A DNA stretch of 64,000 nt from Clostridium zeae. Lineage in GTDB: Bacteria; Bacillota; Clostridia; Clostridiales; Clostridiaceae. Where the stretch lies: assembly GCF_017312485.1 (NCBI RefSeq), contig NZ_BMBA01000001.1:1987542-2051541 (forward strand), in the 5' to 3' direction. Below the pieces are notes generated by a model. That model was not told the origin of the DNA. It did not search any database and saw nothing but the letters and a program-made list of their open reading frames with translations. Within the stretch, counting starts at the first letter, position 1, and the number at the start of each line of letters is the position of its first letter. This document shows positions 53,708 through 63,281 of the stretch, in pieces. The position numbers and the translations under genes are program-made.

Positions 53708-53854
53708 ATGACTAAAGCATCTAAGCAACATCAAAAAGATGAGACAAAGCATAAGAAAATACATGTAGGCCACAATCCTAGAGAGGAAAGCGCCAAAGCA
53801 GTATTTGGCGAACCAAAAGCTAAAGAGTATGACCCTAAAGACTTCAAAATTTAG
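53708..53854 (+). CDS. Small basic hydrophilic protein
   Basis: 48 residues, starting MTKASKQHQKDETKHKK and ending AKEYDPKDFKI. Rich in Lys, His, Glu; no hydrophobic core, so probably intrinsically disordered or nucleic-acid binding. GGAG lies 12 nt upstream of the ATG, which is long but usable. It is followed at once by a hairpin terminator. I have no family for it; small acid-soluble-like or stress proteins of this composition exist in clostridia. Confidence 0.6.
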   Translation: MTKASKQHQKDETKHKKIHVGHNPREESAKAVFGEPKAKEYDPKDFKI

Positions 53855-53860
53855 ATAAAA

Positions 53861-53886
53861 TTAAAGAGGGTATGTACCCTCTTTAT
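53861..53886. terminator. Hairpin terminator between convergent genes
   Basis: AAAGAGGGT, loop ATGT, ACCCTCTTT, ending the small-protein gene and facing the LytTR operon. Confidence 0.8.
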
Positions 53887-53908
53887 ATGTAATGTATTAA
53901 TTTTAACA

Positions 53909-54628
53909 CTATATGTTAAATACGCCTCTAATTGCTTTATTATAATTTCTGCTTACAGGAATCTCTTCTTCTGTTCCATTAAGTTTTAATATAAAGGTCC
54001 CATTTATCCATGGAACTATATTTGTTATAGATTCTAGATTTACTATATAATTTCTATGGCACTTTATAAAATTAAATTGTTTTAATCTAGTTTCAACCTG
54101 CGACAGAGTCTCTTCACTAGTGTATATTTGATTTTCTGTGACTATATATACGTTACCTTCTTTTATATAGCAAAAAAGTATTTCTTCTATATTTATAAGT
54201 ATAAGTGAATCTTTCTTCCATACAGGAAGCTTTTTTAATGTCTTATGAGTATGATCTTTCTCAATTTCTTTTCGTCCTTTTAATCTATTTATAGCTAGGA
54301 GTATTCGATCCTCAGAAAAAGGTTTAAGTATATAATCTGATGCATCTAACTCAAAAGCCTTAATAGCATATTTATCATGAGCTGTTACAAAAACAACCTG
54401 TATATCATCTACAATTTTCTTGAACTCCTCTGCAGCTATGAACCCATTTATGCCAGGCATTGATATATCTAAAAACACTGCATCCGGTTTCAAAGCACTT
54501 ATGCTCTCAATTCCTTGCTTTACATCAGTATACTTACCTACTATCTCAACATCTTCATCCTTAGACAATACAAATGCCAGTTCTTCAATAGCGATCTTTT
54601 CATCGTCTATTATTAATATTTTAAGCAT
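53909..54628 (-). CDS. LytTR-family response regulator
   Basis: 239 residues. Receiver domain 1-120 with DDEKIAIEE, phospho-acceptor Asp in DAVFLDISMPG near 55 and Lys in ILKPF near 103. The C-terminal LytTR DNA-binding domain (about 135-237) has the typical KCHRNYIVNL and VSRNYNK segments. It binds direct-repeat promoters of target genes in agr/lytSR-type control. It is the last gene of a four-gene operon beginning at 56125. Confidence 0.92.
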   Translation of the reverse strand: MLKILIIDDEKIAIEELAFVLSKDEDVEIVGKYTDVKQGIESISALKPDAVFLDISMPGINGFIAAEEFKKIVDDIQVVFVTAHDKYAIKAFELDASDYILKPFSEDRILLAINRLKGRKEIEKDHTHKTLKKLPVWKKDSLILINIEEILFCYIKEGNVYIVTENQIYTSEETLSQVETRLKQFNFIKCHRNYIVNLESITNIVPWINGTFILKLNGTEEEIPVSRNYNKAIRGVFNI

Positions 54629-54632
54629 TTTT

Positions 54633-55004
54633 CTATCCCCTTACATCCCTTAATCTATTTATCACGTTTATTAAATTATCTTCATCATACGGTTTAGCTA
54701 TATATGAATCTAAGCACCATGTATCAGCTTTAATATCCTCATACATAATTCCAGTCAACAATATAGTTTTTATATGTTCGTAATTTGTATCTGTTTTTAC
54801 CTTTTTACATATATCTATACCATTAGATCCACTTAACTTATAGTCAGTGATTAATAAATCAAGAGTATTATTTTCCATTAACTCAATTGCTTCTTTTACA
54901 TCATAAGCCTCAAATACAAGAACATCATCTATAAATTCTTCTATTATTTCTATGAGTAATTTTCTGCTATACCTTTCATCATCAACCACTAATATTTTAA
55001 ACAT
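54633..55004 (-). CDS. Stand-alone receiver-domain protein
   Basis: 123 residues, nothing but a CheY-like receiver: VVDDERYSRKLL, phospho-acceptor Asp in DLLITDYKLSGSNG near 56, Thr in LLTGIM, Lys in YIAKPYD. There is no output domain, so it must act by protein contact or as a phosphate sink in the operon with the LytTR regulator (4 nt away) and the kinase-like gene (8-nt overlap). RBS GGGAG precedes ATG 55004. Confidence 0.9.
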   Translation of the reverse strand: MFKILVVDDERYSRKLLIEIIEEFIDDVLVFEAYDVKEAIELMENNTLDLLITDYKLSGSNGIDICKKVKTDTNYEHIKTILLTGIMYEDIKADTWCLDSYIAKPYDEDNLINVINRLRDVRG

Positions 55005-55785
55005 CTGTTTCTCCCAAATTGTATTTGTTTATATAAATACTTATTTTAGCTTCTTCTGAGTTTATATCTATTGCCAAATCTCCATTATATTTAATCATCA
55101 ATTCTTCTTTAAAAAGTCTAACAAATTCATCATTAAAGTTTTCATAATTTATATCTTCCTCTTTAAAGTTCTTACAGCTTACAACATAATTATAAGTATT
55201 ATTAGTTGAATAAATATTTAAGCTTGAAGTCGCCCCTTTTTGATTAATTATATTAATCTTACAAGACAATTTTATCAATCTAAGCAAAAGCAACTTAGGC
55301 ACACATTCCACATCATTGATGTTAGTTGCCAAGTCCAAGTCTTGCTCAAATCTTATCTTTTGAATGTATATATAAGAATTTAATGTTTTTATCTCTTCGC
55401 CAATTTTTACAATCTCTTTATCATTTTTTAATACATCTCTTAGATAAGTGCTTAGCTCCACAATTAATTTTCTTGCTAAGCTATCATCATTTCGTGAAAA
55501 ATAAGAAATGATATTTAGTGTATTAAATACAGTATGTGATTCTTCCTCTAAAAGTTTTTGCTCTAAAACTTTTATTTTATAATTTTCATTTTGATCTCTA
55601 GTAGTTTTTAAGTTATTTAAGTAGTATAACATATTTAAAATTATAACAGCTAACATCCATGTAATTCTATAAGTTATAGCCATATATAAACAAAACAAAT
55701 TAGCTAATATCAAAAAAGCTTCAAATATTTTTTTTAAATACACACTACAGTCTATTGTAACGTTTCTTCTAGTCTTCTTCTTCAT
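54997..55785 (-). CDS. LytS/AgrC-type histidine kinase with degenerate catalytic domain
   Basis: 262 residues. Two TM helices near 25-60 are followed by a HisKA-like helix SHTVFNTLNIISYFSR, with the conserved His and NTLN of the LytS/YesM class. Where the N-box would give EN..H, the sequence is KLSCKINIINQ, and I see no G-box, so the ATP-binding domain appears decayed. It may dimerise with another kinase or accept phosphate only. ATG 55785 has GAGGG 5 nt upstream and overlaps the end of the preceding gene. Confidence 0.72.
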   Translation of the reverse strand: MKKKTRRNVTIDCSVYLKKIFEAFLILANLFCLYMAITYRITWMLAVIILNMLYYLNNLKTTRDQNENYKIKVLEQKLLEEESHTVFNTLNIISYFSRNDDSLARKLIVELSTYLRDVLKNDKEIVKIGEEIKTLNSYIYIQKIRFEQDLDLATNINDVECVPKLLLLRLIKLSCKINIINQKGATSSLNIYSTNNTYNYVVSCKNFKEEDINYENFNDEFVRLFKEELMIKYNGDLAIDINSEEAKISIYINKYNLGETDV

Positions 55786-56125
55786 AATGTCCCTCAACAA
55801 AATTTTCTGTTCCGTAGATTTCTTTAGCTTCTCCGTAGATATTTACCTTTTTATTAAAAGCACTCTGCTTTAAATCCTTCACTAAGATTGAAGAACATTT
55901 TATCAGCTCATCAATACTCCTTTCGCCATTCTTGGAAGCTTTACATATTTTATCACTAGCAAGTTCCCCCAGGCGAAGACTTTTTGATCCTAAGCTTTCA
56001 ATTTCCTCATTTTCGATTTTACGTCCTAGTTTATATGCGTATTTCCCTACGTTCTTTAAAATCTTTTCTGTAGAAAGTCCACCTACTTCTCCTATAAACC
56101 TAACTATCTTTCCAGCAGTAAGCAT
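55769..56125 (-). CDS. Unrecognised protein opening the LytTR operon
   Basis: 118 residues, soluble, helical and charged (GKIVRFIGEVGGLSTEKILK, then KNVGKYAYKLGRKIENEE). No signal peptide or TM segment and no known family. It overlaps the kinase-like gene start and so belongs to the same transcript; its short, basic N-terminus would fit a regulator or a membrane-peripheral partner. The RBS (GAGAGG) is about 12 nt from ATG 56125, longer than usual. Confidence 0.6.
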   Translation of the reverse strand: MLTAGKIVRFIGEVGGLSTEKILKNVGKYAYKLGRKIENEEIESLGSKSLRLGELASDKICKASKNGERSIDELIKCSSILVKDLKQSAFNKKVNIYGEAKEIYGTENFVEGHYEEED

Positions 56126-56584
56126 GTCAGTCTAGTACCTCTCTATCTTTATAATTAATTAAATACTTGAAAGTACAATTAGTATAATGATTATTAATAC
56201 TATTAAGCTACTTATATTATCGTACAATTATGTTATTTCATTAATATAATAAAGTTTAAAAGTGAATAAGAAATTCCTAAGTAATATTTTACATTGCTTT
56301 ATAAAAGCAGATTATCTATATTATTCTTTACGAATTTAATTGATTAACTTTAAATTACATTATTATATAGGCTATTATCTAAGTAATATAATATAATTAA
56401 TAAGGAATATCTTCAACAAATTTATGTATCTACTTGAATTTAATTTGTTTTTTGTAATTATTTATATACCTTTCCATTTTAAATATGTATAAATAAACGA
56501 ACAAATTATCTAAAGCGATTGATTTATCCATTCACTTATAATATAATTTTTGAGTTAAGAATACTATTTTAATGAGGTGTTTTA
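56126..56584. other. Intergenic region upstream of the LtaS-like gene
   Basis: 459 bp of very AT-rich sequence separating divergent units. I find no gene, repeat or stem-loop of note; it must hold both promoters. Confidence 0.35.
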
Positions 56585-58450
56585 ATGAATATAAATAAAT
56601 TAAATATTTCATCCATAAAGAAATTATTTAATGGATTAACCAAAGACAAAATAATTAGGGTAATTTTTTATATACTAATACTTTATTCTATATCTATTAA
56701 GGGAGCATTTTTCCTAGGTTTTGCTGAAAATAAAGACCCTTACTCCTTCAACTTTTTAACAGGTTATAACAAAGCACATCCATTTTTCAATTATTACTTA
56801 ACTTTTACAGCTGCATTTCTTAGCTTTGGATTTTTATTCAAAGGTGTAGGAAAATACGTGTACATGCTCGTTATAAACATATTTTTAACCTTACTTATGA
56901 TTGTAGACTTATTTTACTTTAGAGGTTTTTTGACAGTTCCATCTATATTAGTCACCACTCAGACTGCTAACTTAGATAACATGTCTGGAACAATCTTCTC
57001 ATTAGTAAGTAGATATGATGTAGTGTTTTTAATTGACTTTATTATATTAGCTGTATATCTATTTTTTGCATCGAAATATTTTAAAAAGATAAAAAGAAGT
57101 GTAAAATCTTTTGCAATAGTTTTTGTTTTATCAGTTATTTATATAGGATATATTCCTTTTAATCTATATGTACTTCATAGAGAAGTAAGTGGCAGTTACA
57201 TATTTAGTGGATATGACCCAATGGACTCAGCTAGATATTTTTCACCTGTTGGATATCATGTTTTAGATATTTATAATGTATATAAAGATTCAAAACCATA
57301 TACTCTAACTGCATCAGAAAATAAACAAATAGACGATTATTTTAATAATAAAAAGGAAAATCTTCCTGATAATAAATATAAAAACATGTTTGCAAACAAG
57401 AATCTTTTAGTAATTCAAGTTGAGTCCTTAGAAAACTTTGTTATTAATCAGAAGATTGATGGTCAGGAGATTACCCCTAGCTTAAATAAACTTATTAATA
57501 ATTCAATATATTTTCCTAATACCTTTGAGCAAGTTAACGAAGGGACAAGCTCAGATTCAGACTTAATGGTAAATACATCTATGTTACCATTAAGAAGTGG
57601 AAGTACGTTTTTTAAATATCCTAATACTACTTATTATTCACTGCCTAAACTACTTGAAGAGATGGGATATGATACAGCTGCAATTCATGCTGATAAAGGT
57701 TCGTTTTGGAATTATGCAGCCGGTCTTAAGGGAATAGGTTTCAAGAAATTCTTTGACTACTATTCATATGAAGATGATGAACAGATAGGTCTAGGATTAA
57801 GTGATGGAACATATTTAAGACAAGTTGTTCCTAAAATAAAAAGTTTAAAACAACCTTTTTACTCATTTGTTGTAACTTTGACAAGTCATGGACCTTTTGA
57901 TCTTCCTGAAAAATATAAGGAGCTTAATATCAAAGGTGAACTAAAAGATAACATTATGGGTAGTTACTTCCAAAGCGTTCATTATACAGATAAACAAATA
58001 GGAATCTTCCTAGACAATTTAGATAAGGAAGGCTTACTTGATAACACAGTTGTTGTTGTTGTAGGAGACCATACTGGAGTTCATAAATATTATGATGATA
58101 AGGTTAATACCTTAAAGAATCCTGAACCTTGGTATTTGGATAATGGTAATCATACTGTTCCATTCATCATATATCAGAAAAACTTTAAAGAACCTGTAAA
58201 ACTTGATACTTATGGAGGTCAAATAGATATAATGCCTACTCTAGCATATGTATTAGGTATAGATGAGAAAAAATATATAAATTCAGCTTTAGGCAGAAAC
58301 TTACTGAACACAGATAAGAGTTTTGCAATACTTACTAATAAAACTTTTAAGAGCACAGGCAATGCTACTGACAAAGACAAAGAACAGGCTACAAAAGCTT
58401 TAGAGATTTCAGATAAAATGATAAAGAGTAATTACTTTAAAAACAAATAA
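56585..58450 (+). CDS. LtaS-family phosphoglycerol transferase
   Basis: 621 residues. Five N-terminal TM helices (to about 200) anchor an extracellular sulfatase-fold domain. The catalytic nucleophile Thr is in NEGTSSDSD near 320, with metal ligands in LLVIQVESLE, VVGDHTG and TSHGPF. It polymerises or transfers glycerol-phosphate for lipoteichoic-acid-like polymers; clostridia have several paralogues, so the exact product is open. GAGGTG precedes ATG 56585. Ends at a strong terminator shared with the convergent lipoprotein gene. Confidence 0.9.
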   Translation: MNINKLNISSIKKLFNGLTKDKIIRVIFYILILYSISIKGAFFLGFAENKDPYSFNFLTGYNKAHPFFNYYLTFTAAFLSFGFLFKGVGKYVYMLVINIFLTLLMIVDLFYFRGFLTVPSILVTTQTANLDNMSGTIFSLVSRYDVVFLIDFIILAVYLFFASKYFKKIKRSVKSFAIVFVLSVIYIGYIPFNLYVLHREVSGSYIFSGYDPMDSARYFSPVGYHVLDIYNVYKDSKPYTLTASENKQIDDYFNNKKENLPDNKYKNMFANKNLLVIQVESLENFVINQKIDGQEITPSLNKLINNSIYFPNTFEQVNEGTSSDSDLMVNTSMLPLRSGSTFFKYPNTTYYSLPKLLEEMGYDTAAIHADKGSFWNYAAGLKGIGFKKFFDYYSYEDDEQIGLGLSDGTYLRQVVPKIKSLKQPFYSFVVTLTSHGPFDLPEKYKELNIKGELKDNIMGSYFQSVHYTDKQIGIFLDNLDKEGLLDNTVVVVVGDHTGVHKYYDDKVNTLKNPEPWYLDNGNHTVPFIIYQKNFKEPVKLDTYGGQIDIMPTLAYVLGIDEKKYINSALGRNLLNTDKSFAILTNKTFKSTGNATDKDKEQATKALEISDKMIKSNYFKNK

Positions 58451-58453
58451 TAC

Positions 58454-58487
58454 AAAAAACCATAATGCTATGCATTATGGTTTTTTC
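58454..58487. terminator. Bidirectional terminator between ltaS-like and lipoprotein genes
   Basis: AAAAAACCATAATGC, loop TAT, GCATTATGGTTTTTT. Perfect stem; it overlaps the last codons of the lipoprotein gene on the minus strand. Confidence 0.93.
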
Positions 58488-59971
58488 TCATTTTCTTTTA
58501 TTAAATTTACTTCTTTATCCCACTTATCAACACTTTGCCCAGTTACAACCCACTCGCACATAACTACGCTTTCATTATCCTTAAGATTAATAGTTCCTAT
58601 ACTATTAGTAACTATACTTCCATTTCTAATTTGATATATATCTATCTTATCCTTTGTTACAATAAATACTAGTCTTCCATTATAAGCGGTATAAGCGTCT
58701 ACTGCTGCTGGCACTACTACCTTTATAGAATTCCACGAAACAAAAAGCTTATCATGATTTACGAGCTTTTTAGTAGGTGGATAATTTATGTTAAAAGAAG
58801 CACCATTAAAATTATCTTGATCAATTGCACTAATTTTACCTTGAATTACCCAATGGCCGTTTTTTCTTATCATTGTATAATTTTCAAAATTAGGGGTTCC
58901 TACATTTAATTTTTCTTTTGCCTCATTTGATAAGTTTCCAACTTGATTATTCCATGCCTTATAAAAGGATTTTTGTGCTTCTTCTCCTAATAAAGTATTT
59001 ATATCAACCCCTTTTAAGGTTTTGGTATTATCAACGGGTAATATTTGATCAGCAAAATAATTATTTTTAAAATTATTTCCCTTGTAATACTGTGTCGCAA
59101 TATAATCATTTCCTACAAAAGATATATCCCTATATAAATCATATCCTAAAGACATGGCTCTAACTTTACTTACCTGTTCTTTTTCATTAACTTGAGTTAC
59201 CTCAAATTCTTCATCTAAATACCCTTTATTCTCTGTATAGTTGACTTTTATCGTCCAGAACCCGTTCATACGAGGCACTAACAAGTCTTTTATCTCTTTA
59301 GGTTCACTTAGCTTATCATCCTTAAAAGACACCCATAGGGTTCTGTATTCTGCTGGACCGTACTGTCCTGTGCTTAGTTTTTCTCGTGAAGATTTTAATC
59401 CTATAAGAACCCCTATAGGATCATTATAATTCTTGTTCAAATTTGCAATAGAGTCCTCAGATTTTACATTAACACCTACATCCCATTGACCTAAAGTACT
59501 ATCATCTGTTTTTGTTAAGTTATATAAAACGTTCTTATATATTAGTAATCCACTATTGTTATCCAGTTTTATAAAATCACAGAAGACATTATTATCATCT
59601 GAAACTGAGGTAATTTCTACATCCTTATTATCTGAAAATATATTTTCCGTCCACTTGTATTCGTTAGCTAAAAAATCCCTTCGATTCACTACTTTTAATT
59701 TATATCTAGGATTCCCAAGATAATTATGTCCTATTGCTGCTAATCCTGAATTAAAAGATATACGTTTAGTTAGTAAATCTTCTGCTTCATTTTTATCGCC
59801 ACCATCCATAATCACATACTTAGTCGCTTTCCAACTCCCATTTATATCCAAGCTAATAACTGTAGGAGCCACTATTATTTCACCTTGCTCCTTTGTTTTT
59901 GATGGACTTGAACAACCTATCAAGCATAATGTTAATAATAAAATAGTTAAAATTTTAATTTTACTTCTCAT
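58475..59971 (-). CDS. Lipoprotein encoded with a two-component system
   Basis: 498 residues. Signal peptide MRSKIKILTILLLTL then lipobox LIGC; the rest is a secreted beta-rich protein with no family I can name (GSWKATKYVIMDGG near 45 recalls lipocalin-like starts; a repeat of this block comes around 215-235, GFWTIKVNY). ATG 59971 is 10 nt after the kinase stop, so it is the third gene of the RR-HK-lipoprotein operon and may be the sensor's partner or target. A TTG at 59992 is an alternative start. Confidence 0.75.
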   Translation of the reverse strand: MRSKIKILTILLLTLCLIGCSSPSKTKEQGEIIVAPTVISLDINGSWKATKYVIMDGGDKNEAEDLLTKRISFNSGLAAIGHNYLGNPRYKLKVVNRRDFLANEYKWTENIFSDNKDVEITSVSDDNNVFCDFIKLDNNSGLLIYKNVLYNLTKTDDSTLGQWDVGVNVKSEDSIANLNKNYNDPIGVLIGLKSSREKLSTGQYGPAEYRTLWVSFKDDKLSEPKEIKDLLVPRMNGFWTIKVNYTENKGYLDEEFEVTQVNEKEQVSKVRAMSLGYDLYRDISFVGNDYIATQYYKGNNFKNNYFADQILPVDNTKTLKGVDINTLLGEEAQKSFYKAWNNQVGNLSNEAKEKLNVGTPNFENYTMIRKNGHWVIQGKISAIDQDNFNGASFNINYPPTKKLVNHDKLFVSWNSIKVVVPAAVDAYTAYNGRLVFIVTKDKIDIYQIRNGSIVTNSIGTINLKDNESVVMCEWVVTGQSVDKWDKEVNLIKENEKKP

Positions 59972-59981
59972 ATACACACCA

Positions 59982-61370
59982 TTAAGTCTCAAAAGGAATG
60001 GTAACCATTACCTCTGTTCCTTTATTTTCTTCACTTTTTATTTGAAAAGTTCCCGAATGCATACTTATTATTTCGTCGCAAATAGACAATCCTATACCAT
60101 TTTGAGATTTAGAATTTTTACCCTTAAAAAACTTTTCTTTAACCCTAGGAAGCTCTTCTTTACTTATCCCGCAACCATTATCTTTAACTAAAAACTTAAG
60201 TAAATTATCTTCTCTATATACTTTTAACAATACTTGACCATGAGCAGCTGTAAACTTAAAAGCATTGTCTAATAAATTAATAAGTACTTGCTTTAGCCTA
60301 CCTGAATCAGCATCTATTGTAGGTAAGTCTTGTTCACATTCAACTATAAAATCTATACTTTCTCTCTCTGCTCTTGGTCTTAGGTATACATTCACATAAT
60401 CAACTAATTGGCTTATATTAATACTTTCTATATTTAGTTTTACTTTTCCGGAGACAAATCTAGAAAAATCTAGAAGTTCTTCTACCATAGCTGACAATCT
60501 ATCTGATTCCTTTTCAATTATCTTAAATCCAGTATCAAGCATGGTTCTGTCTGTTTTTTCATTGTTCAATACTATTGCCCATCCTTTAATAGCTGTCAAA
60601 GGTGTTCTAAGCTCATGCGATACAGAAGATATAAAATCATTCTTCAATTCATCTCTTTTCTTCAATTCTTCAGCCATATAGTCTAAGGTATTAGCTAAAC
60701 TACCTATTTCATCTAATCTTTTGCTATTACTTCTAACCATTAAATCACCAATAGCCATTTTTTCTGCAACCTTGGTAACTTTCTTTATTGGATTGACTAT
60801 ACTATTTGCCAACATATAACTTACGAACACACCTACTAGAAATACCATCACCCCAATAGATATAAAAATGATTGAAATACCCCTTATAGATTTATTCACT
60901 TCTTTAAGAGAAGTTACGAATCGCAGTACTCCGACTATTTTTTCTCCAGAAGTCAAAGGATACGAAACTGCCATTACCTCATTTGTATCATAATAGACCT
61001 TTCCTATCCATCTTCCTTGTTGACCTCCCTTTATAGCCTTTCTTACATCTGTAGTATCAATTACATCTCCCTCTTTAACTCCTAAGGAATCCATTAATAG
61101 TTTCCCTTTATCATCAAGTATTTGAACCTGAGCATTAGTTTGTTTCCAAAAAACATCTACATTATCATAAATGTTTTCAACTAATGATGAAGAAGAAAAA
61201 TATTTGTTATAAAAATCAGCAGAAGTCTTTACTTGGGTTGATAATAAAGCTTCAGTATTATCATAGTAATATTTTCTTAAAAAGAATATGAATAGTACTT
61301 CCAAAAGAGTTACTGTAACAAAAACTGCTACAAGAAAATTTATAGTAATTTTAGTTTTGATACTAGTCAT
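59982..61370 (-). CDS. Membrane histidine kinase (PhoR/ResE type)
   Basis: 462 residues. TM1 (about 10-32), an extracytoplasmic sensor of about 130 residues (dCache/PAS-like), TM2 (about 165-190), HAMP, then HisKA with VSHELRTPLTAIKGW (His near 255), and a full HATPase: N-box NLLDNAFKF, G1 DNGCGIS, G2 NGIGLSIC. All catalytic motifs are present. AGGAG precedes ATG 61370. It phosphorylates the OmpR-type regulator encoded 10 nt upstream. Confidence 0.94.
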   Translation of the reverse strand: MTSIKTKITINFLVAVFVTVTLLEVLFIFFLRKYYYDNTEALLSTQVKTSADFYNKYFSSSSLVENIYDNVDVFWKQTNAQVQILDDKGKLLMDSLGVKEGDVIDTTDVRKAIKGGQQGRWIGKVYYDTNEVMAVSYPLTSGEKIVGVLRFVTSLKEVNKSIRGISIIFISIGVMVFLVGVFVSYMLANSIVNPIKKVTKVAEKMAIGDLMVRSNSKRLDEIGSLANTLDYMAEELKKRDELKNDFISSVSHELRTPLTAIKGWAIVLNNEKTDRTMLDTGFKIIEKESDRLSAMVEELLDFSRFVSGKVKLNIESINISQLVDYVNVYLRPRAERESIDFIVECEQDLPTIDADSGRLKQVLINLLDNAFKFTAAHGQVLLKVYREDNLLKFLVKDNGCGISKEELPRVKEKFFKGKNSKSQNGIGLSICDEIISMHSGTFQIKSEENKGTEVMVTIPFET

Positions 61371-61380
61371 ATTTCATCTC

Positions 61381-62067
61381 CTATTTCTTCCACCTATAGC
61401 CAGTTCCCCATACTGTTTCTATATATCTTGGGGTAGAAGCTGAATCCTCTATCTTTGATCTAAGTCTCCTTATATTTACATCAACTATTTTAGGATCCCC
61501 AAAAAAATTTACACCCCATACTAAATTTAAAAGTTCATCTCTACTAAATGCCTTACCAGGATTTTCAAGAAATATCTTCATAAGTAAAAACTCTTTAGGA
61601 GTGACATCAATTTCTACCTGTTGTTTAAAAAGTTTTTGCGAGTATAGATTCATTTCAAAAGGTTCTAATATCAATTTATCTCCATCACTCTTATCCACTT
61701 TTTCATCCATTCTTCTCAATAAGGCTTTAACTCTTAAAGTTACTTCTATTGGATTGAATGGCTTAACTACATAATCATCAGCTCCAAATTCTAATCCCAT
61801 AATTCTATCCATGTCTTGCCCTTTTGCTGTAAGCATAATTATCCCCATGTTTGGGTATTCTTTTCTAAGTCGCTCACATACTTTAAACCCATCAATTCCT
61901 GGAAGCATAACATCTAATATGGCTACATCAGGCTTCTCTAAAAGAGCCAGTCGTATTCCTTCTTCTCCGTTATTAGCTTCTATTACTTTATAATCATTTC
62001 TTTCAAAATTTATCTTAAGAAAACCTCTTATGCTATCTTCATCTTCAACTAATAATATTTTTGACAT
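61381..62067 (-). CDS. OmpR/PhoB-family response regulator
   Basis: 228 residues. Receiver with LLVEDEDSIR, Asp in VAILDVMLPG near 52 and Lys in VVKPFNP; a winged-helix output domain from about 130 with VDVNIRRLRSKIE and TVWGTGYRWKK. First gene of the operon with the kinase and lipoprotein. Upstream is palindromic repeat R copy 3. Targets are unknown; wall- or phosphate-related control would fit its neighbours but is inference. Confidence 0.94.
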   Translation of the reverse strand: MSKILLVEDEDSIRGFLKINFERNDYKVIEANNGEEGIRLALLEKPDVAILDVMLPGIDGFKVCERLRKEYPNMGIIMLTAKGQDMDRIMGLEFGADDYVVKPFNPIEVTLRVKALLRRMDEKVDKSDGDKLILEPFEMNLYSQKLFKQQVEIDVTPKEFLLMKIFLENPGKAFSRDELLNLVWGVNFFGDPKIVDVNIRRLRSKIEDSASTPRYIETVWGTGYRWKK

Positions 62068-62177
62068 ACTTGCACCATCCTATCTAAATAATATGTAACT
62101 ATAAATAAAGATATATGAAATTGAATTTAAATCTAAGCTAAATATAATATATGCTAGTGTGATTATAACATATCGAT

Positions 62178-62265
62178 ATCCACTTCGTACTAGAATTTAT
62201 ATTTTTAAATTCTCATATAAAAATCAGTAAGAGCTTTAAAAATAAGTTTCGGTTGAAAGTGGTAC
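62178..62265. repeat. Palindromic repeat, family R, copy 3
   Basis: CCACTTCGTACTAGAATTTA on the left and GAAAGTGGTAC on the right, with a diverged centre (TTTTTAAATTCTC...AGAGCTTTAAAAA). Plan and boundary sequence match 36086-36174, but the CCTCT/AGAGG stem has decayed. Confidence 0.6.
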
Positions 62266-62330
62266 ATCTTTACATAAAACTAGAAAAGTAGAGATACACA
62301 ATACTGTGCTCCCTACTTATAGCTTGTACA

Positions 62331-63272
62331 TTATTTTAATGTTTTAAACTCATATCCTTTATTTTTTAAATCTGCTATTATTTCAGGGAGAACTTCGGCT
62401 GTATTTTCTTTTCCATATGTATCGTGCATTAGTAGCACTAGCTTCTGCTGATTCTTAAATGTTTGCCTATATCTCTCAAGAAGTTGTTCCTTAGATTTCG
62501 GCTTTCCTTCAGCATCTCCTACGAGCCCATTCCAATCTATGTATTTATATCCTCTGTCATAAAAACGCTTATCAGTTTCATCAACACCTTTCCATGACAT
62601 ATGTCCTCCTGGAAACCTTACTATTCTACTTCTAAAATCTTGTCCTAGTACTTCTCTTATAGCATCATTATTTTTATCTAATTCAGCCATAAATTTATCT
62701 GCATCAACTTTGCCTCCAGGATATAAATTATTATAAATATGTGTATATGTATGATTACCGATAGAATTTCCCTGTTTATATGTATCTAAAAGAATTTGTT
62801 TTGCTCTAGGATCTTTTTCTAGTTCTTTCCCTACTATAAAAAATGTAGCTTTTATATCATTTTTTTTCAACACTTCTAAAACTTTAGGAGTCACTGTTGT
62901 TGAAGGGCCATCATCAAAAGTTAAGAAAACAATTTTTTTACCATCATTTATTTTTATGTTTTTTGATATGAAATCTTGTATTGGCCCTGCATCATATGCA
63001 TTTTTATCTAATTTCAATTCTTCATTTATAGACTCAGTAAGAGATACATTAGACTGTGCTGAATTATCTATAGCTTCTTGTTTTATATTTCCCTCAACTA
63101 CAGCTGCTTGTACAATTTCTTTCTTCACTATATTATGTCTATAATAAGCAGTAATGAATATTGAGGAAACAACTATTGTCCCTGCAAATAATATAATTCC
63201 ATTAATTCGTTTCCTTATTTTCATTCGTTTCTTCCTCTTTCTTTTCATCCTTAGATCACTGCCTTCAAACAA
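62331..63272 (-). CDS. Membrane-anchored polysaccharide deacetylase (NodB fold)
   Basis: 313 residues. A Lys/Arg-rich N-terminus and one TM helix (about 20-40), then a linker and the NodB domain: VFLTFDDGPST (catalytic Asp and metal Asp), NHTYTH (His pair), RFPGGHMSWK, and LLMHDTYGKENTAE. It would remove acetyl from GlcNAc or MurNAc in peptidoglycan at the outer face. I chose TTG 63272, 9 nt after AGGAG; ATG 63281 abuts that RBS. Monocistronic. Confidence 0.87.
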   Translation of the reverse strand: MFEGSDLRMKRKRKKRMKIRKRINGIILFAGTIVVSSIFITAYYRHNIVKKEIVQAAVVEGNIKQEAIDNSAQSNVSLTESINEELKLDKNAYDAGPIQDFISKNIKINDGKKIVFLTFDDGPSTTVTPKVLEVLKKNDIKATFFIVGKELEKDPRAKQILLDTYKQGNSIGNHTYTHIYNNLYPGGKVDADKFMAELDKNNDAIREVLGQDFRSRIVRFPGGHMSWKGVDETDKRFYDRGYKYIDWNGLVGDAEGKPKSKEQLLERYRQTFKNQQKLVLLMHDTYGKENTAEVLPEIIADLKNKGYEFKTLK

Positions 63273-63281
63273 GACTACCAT

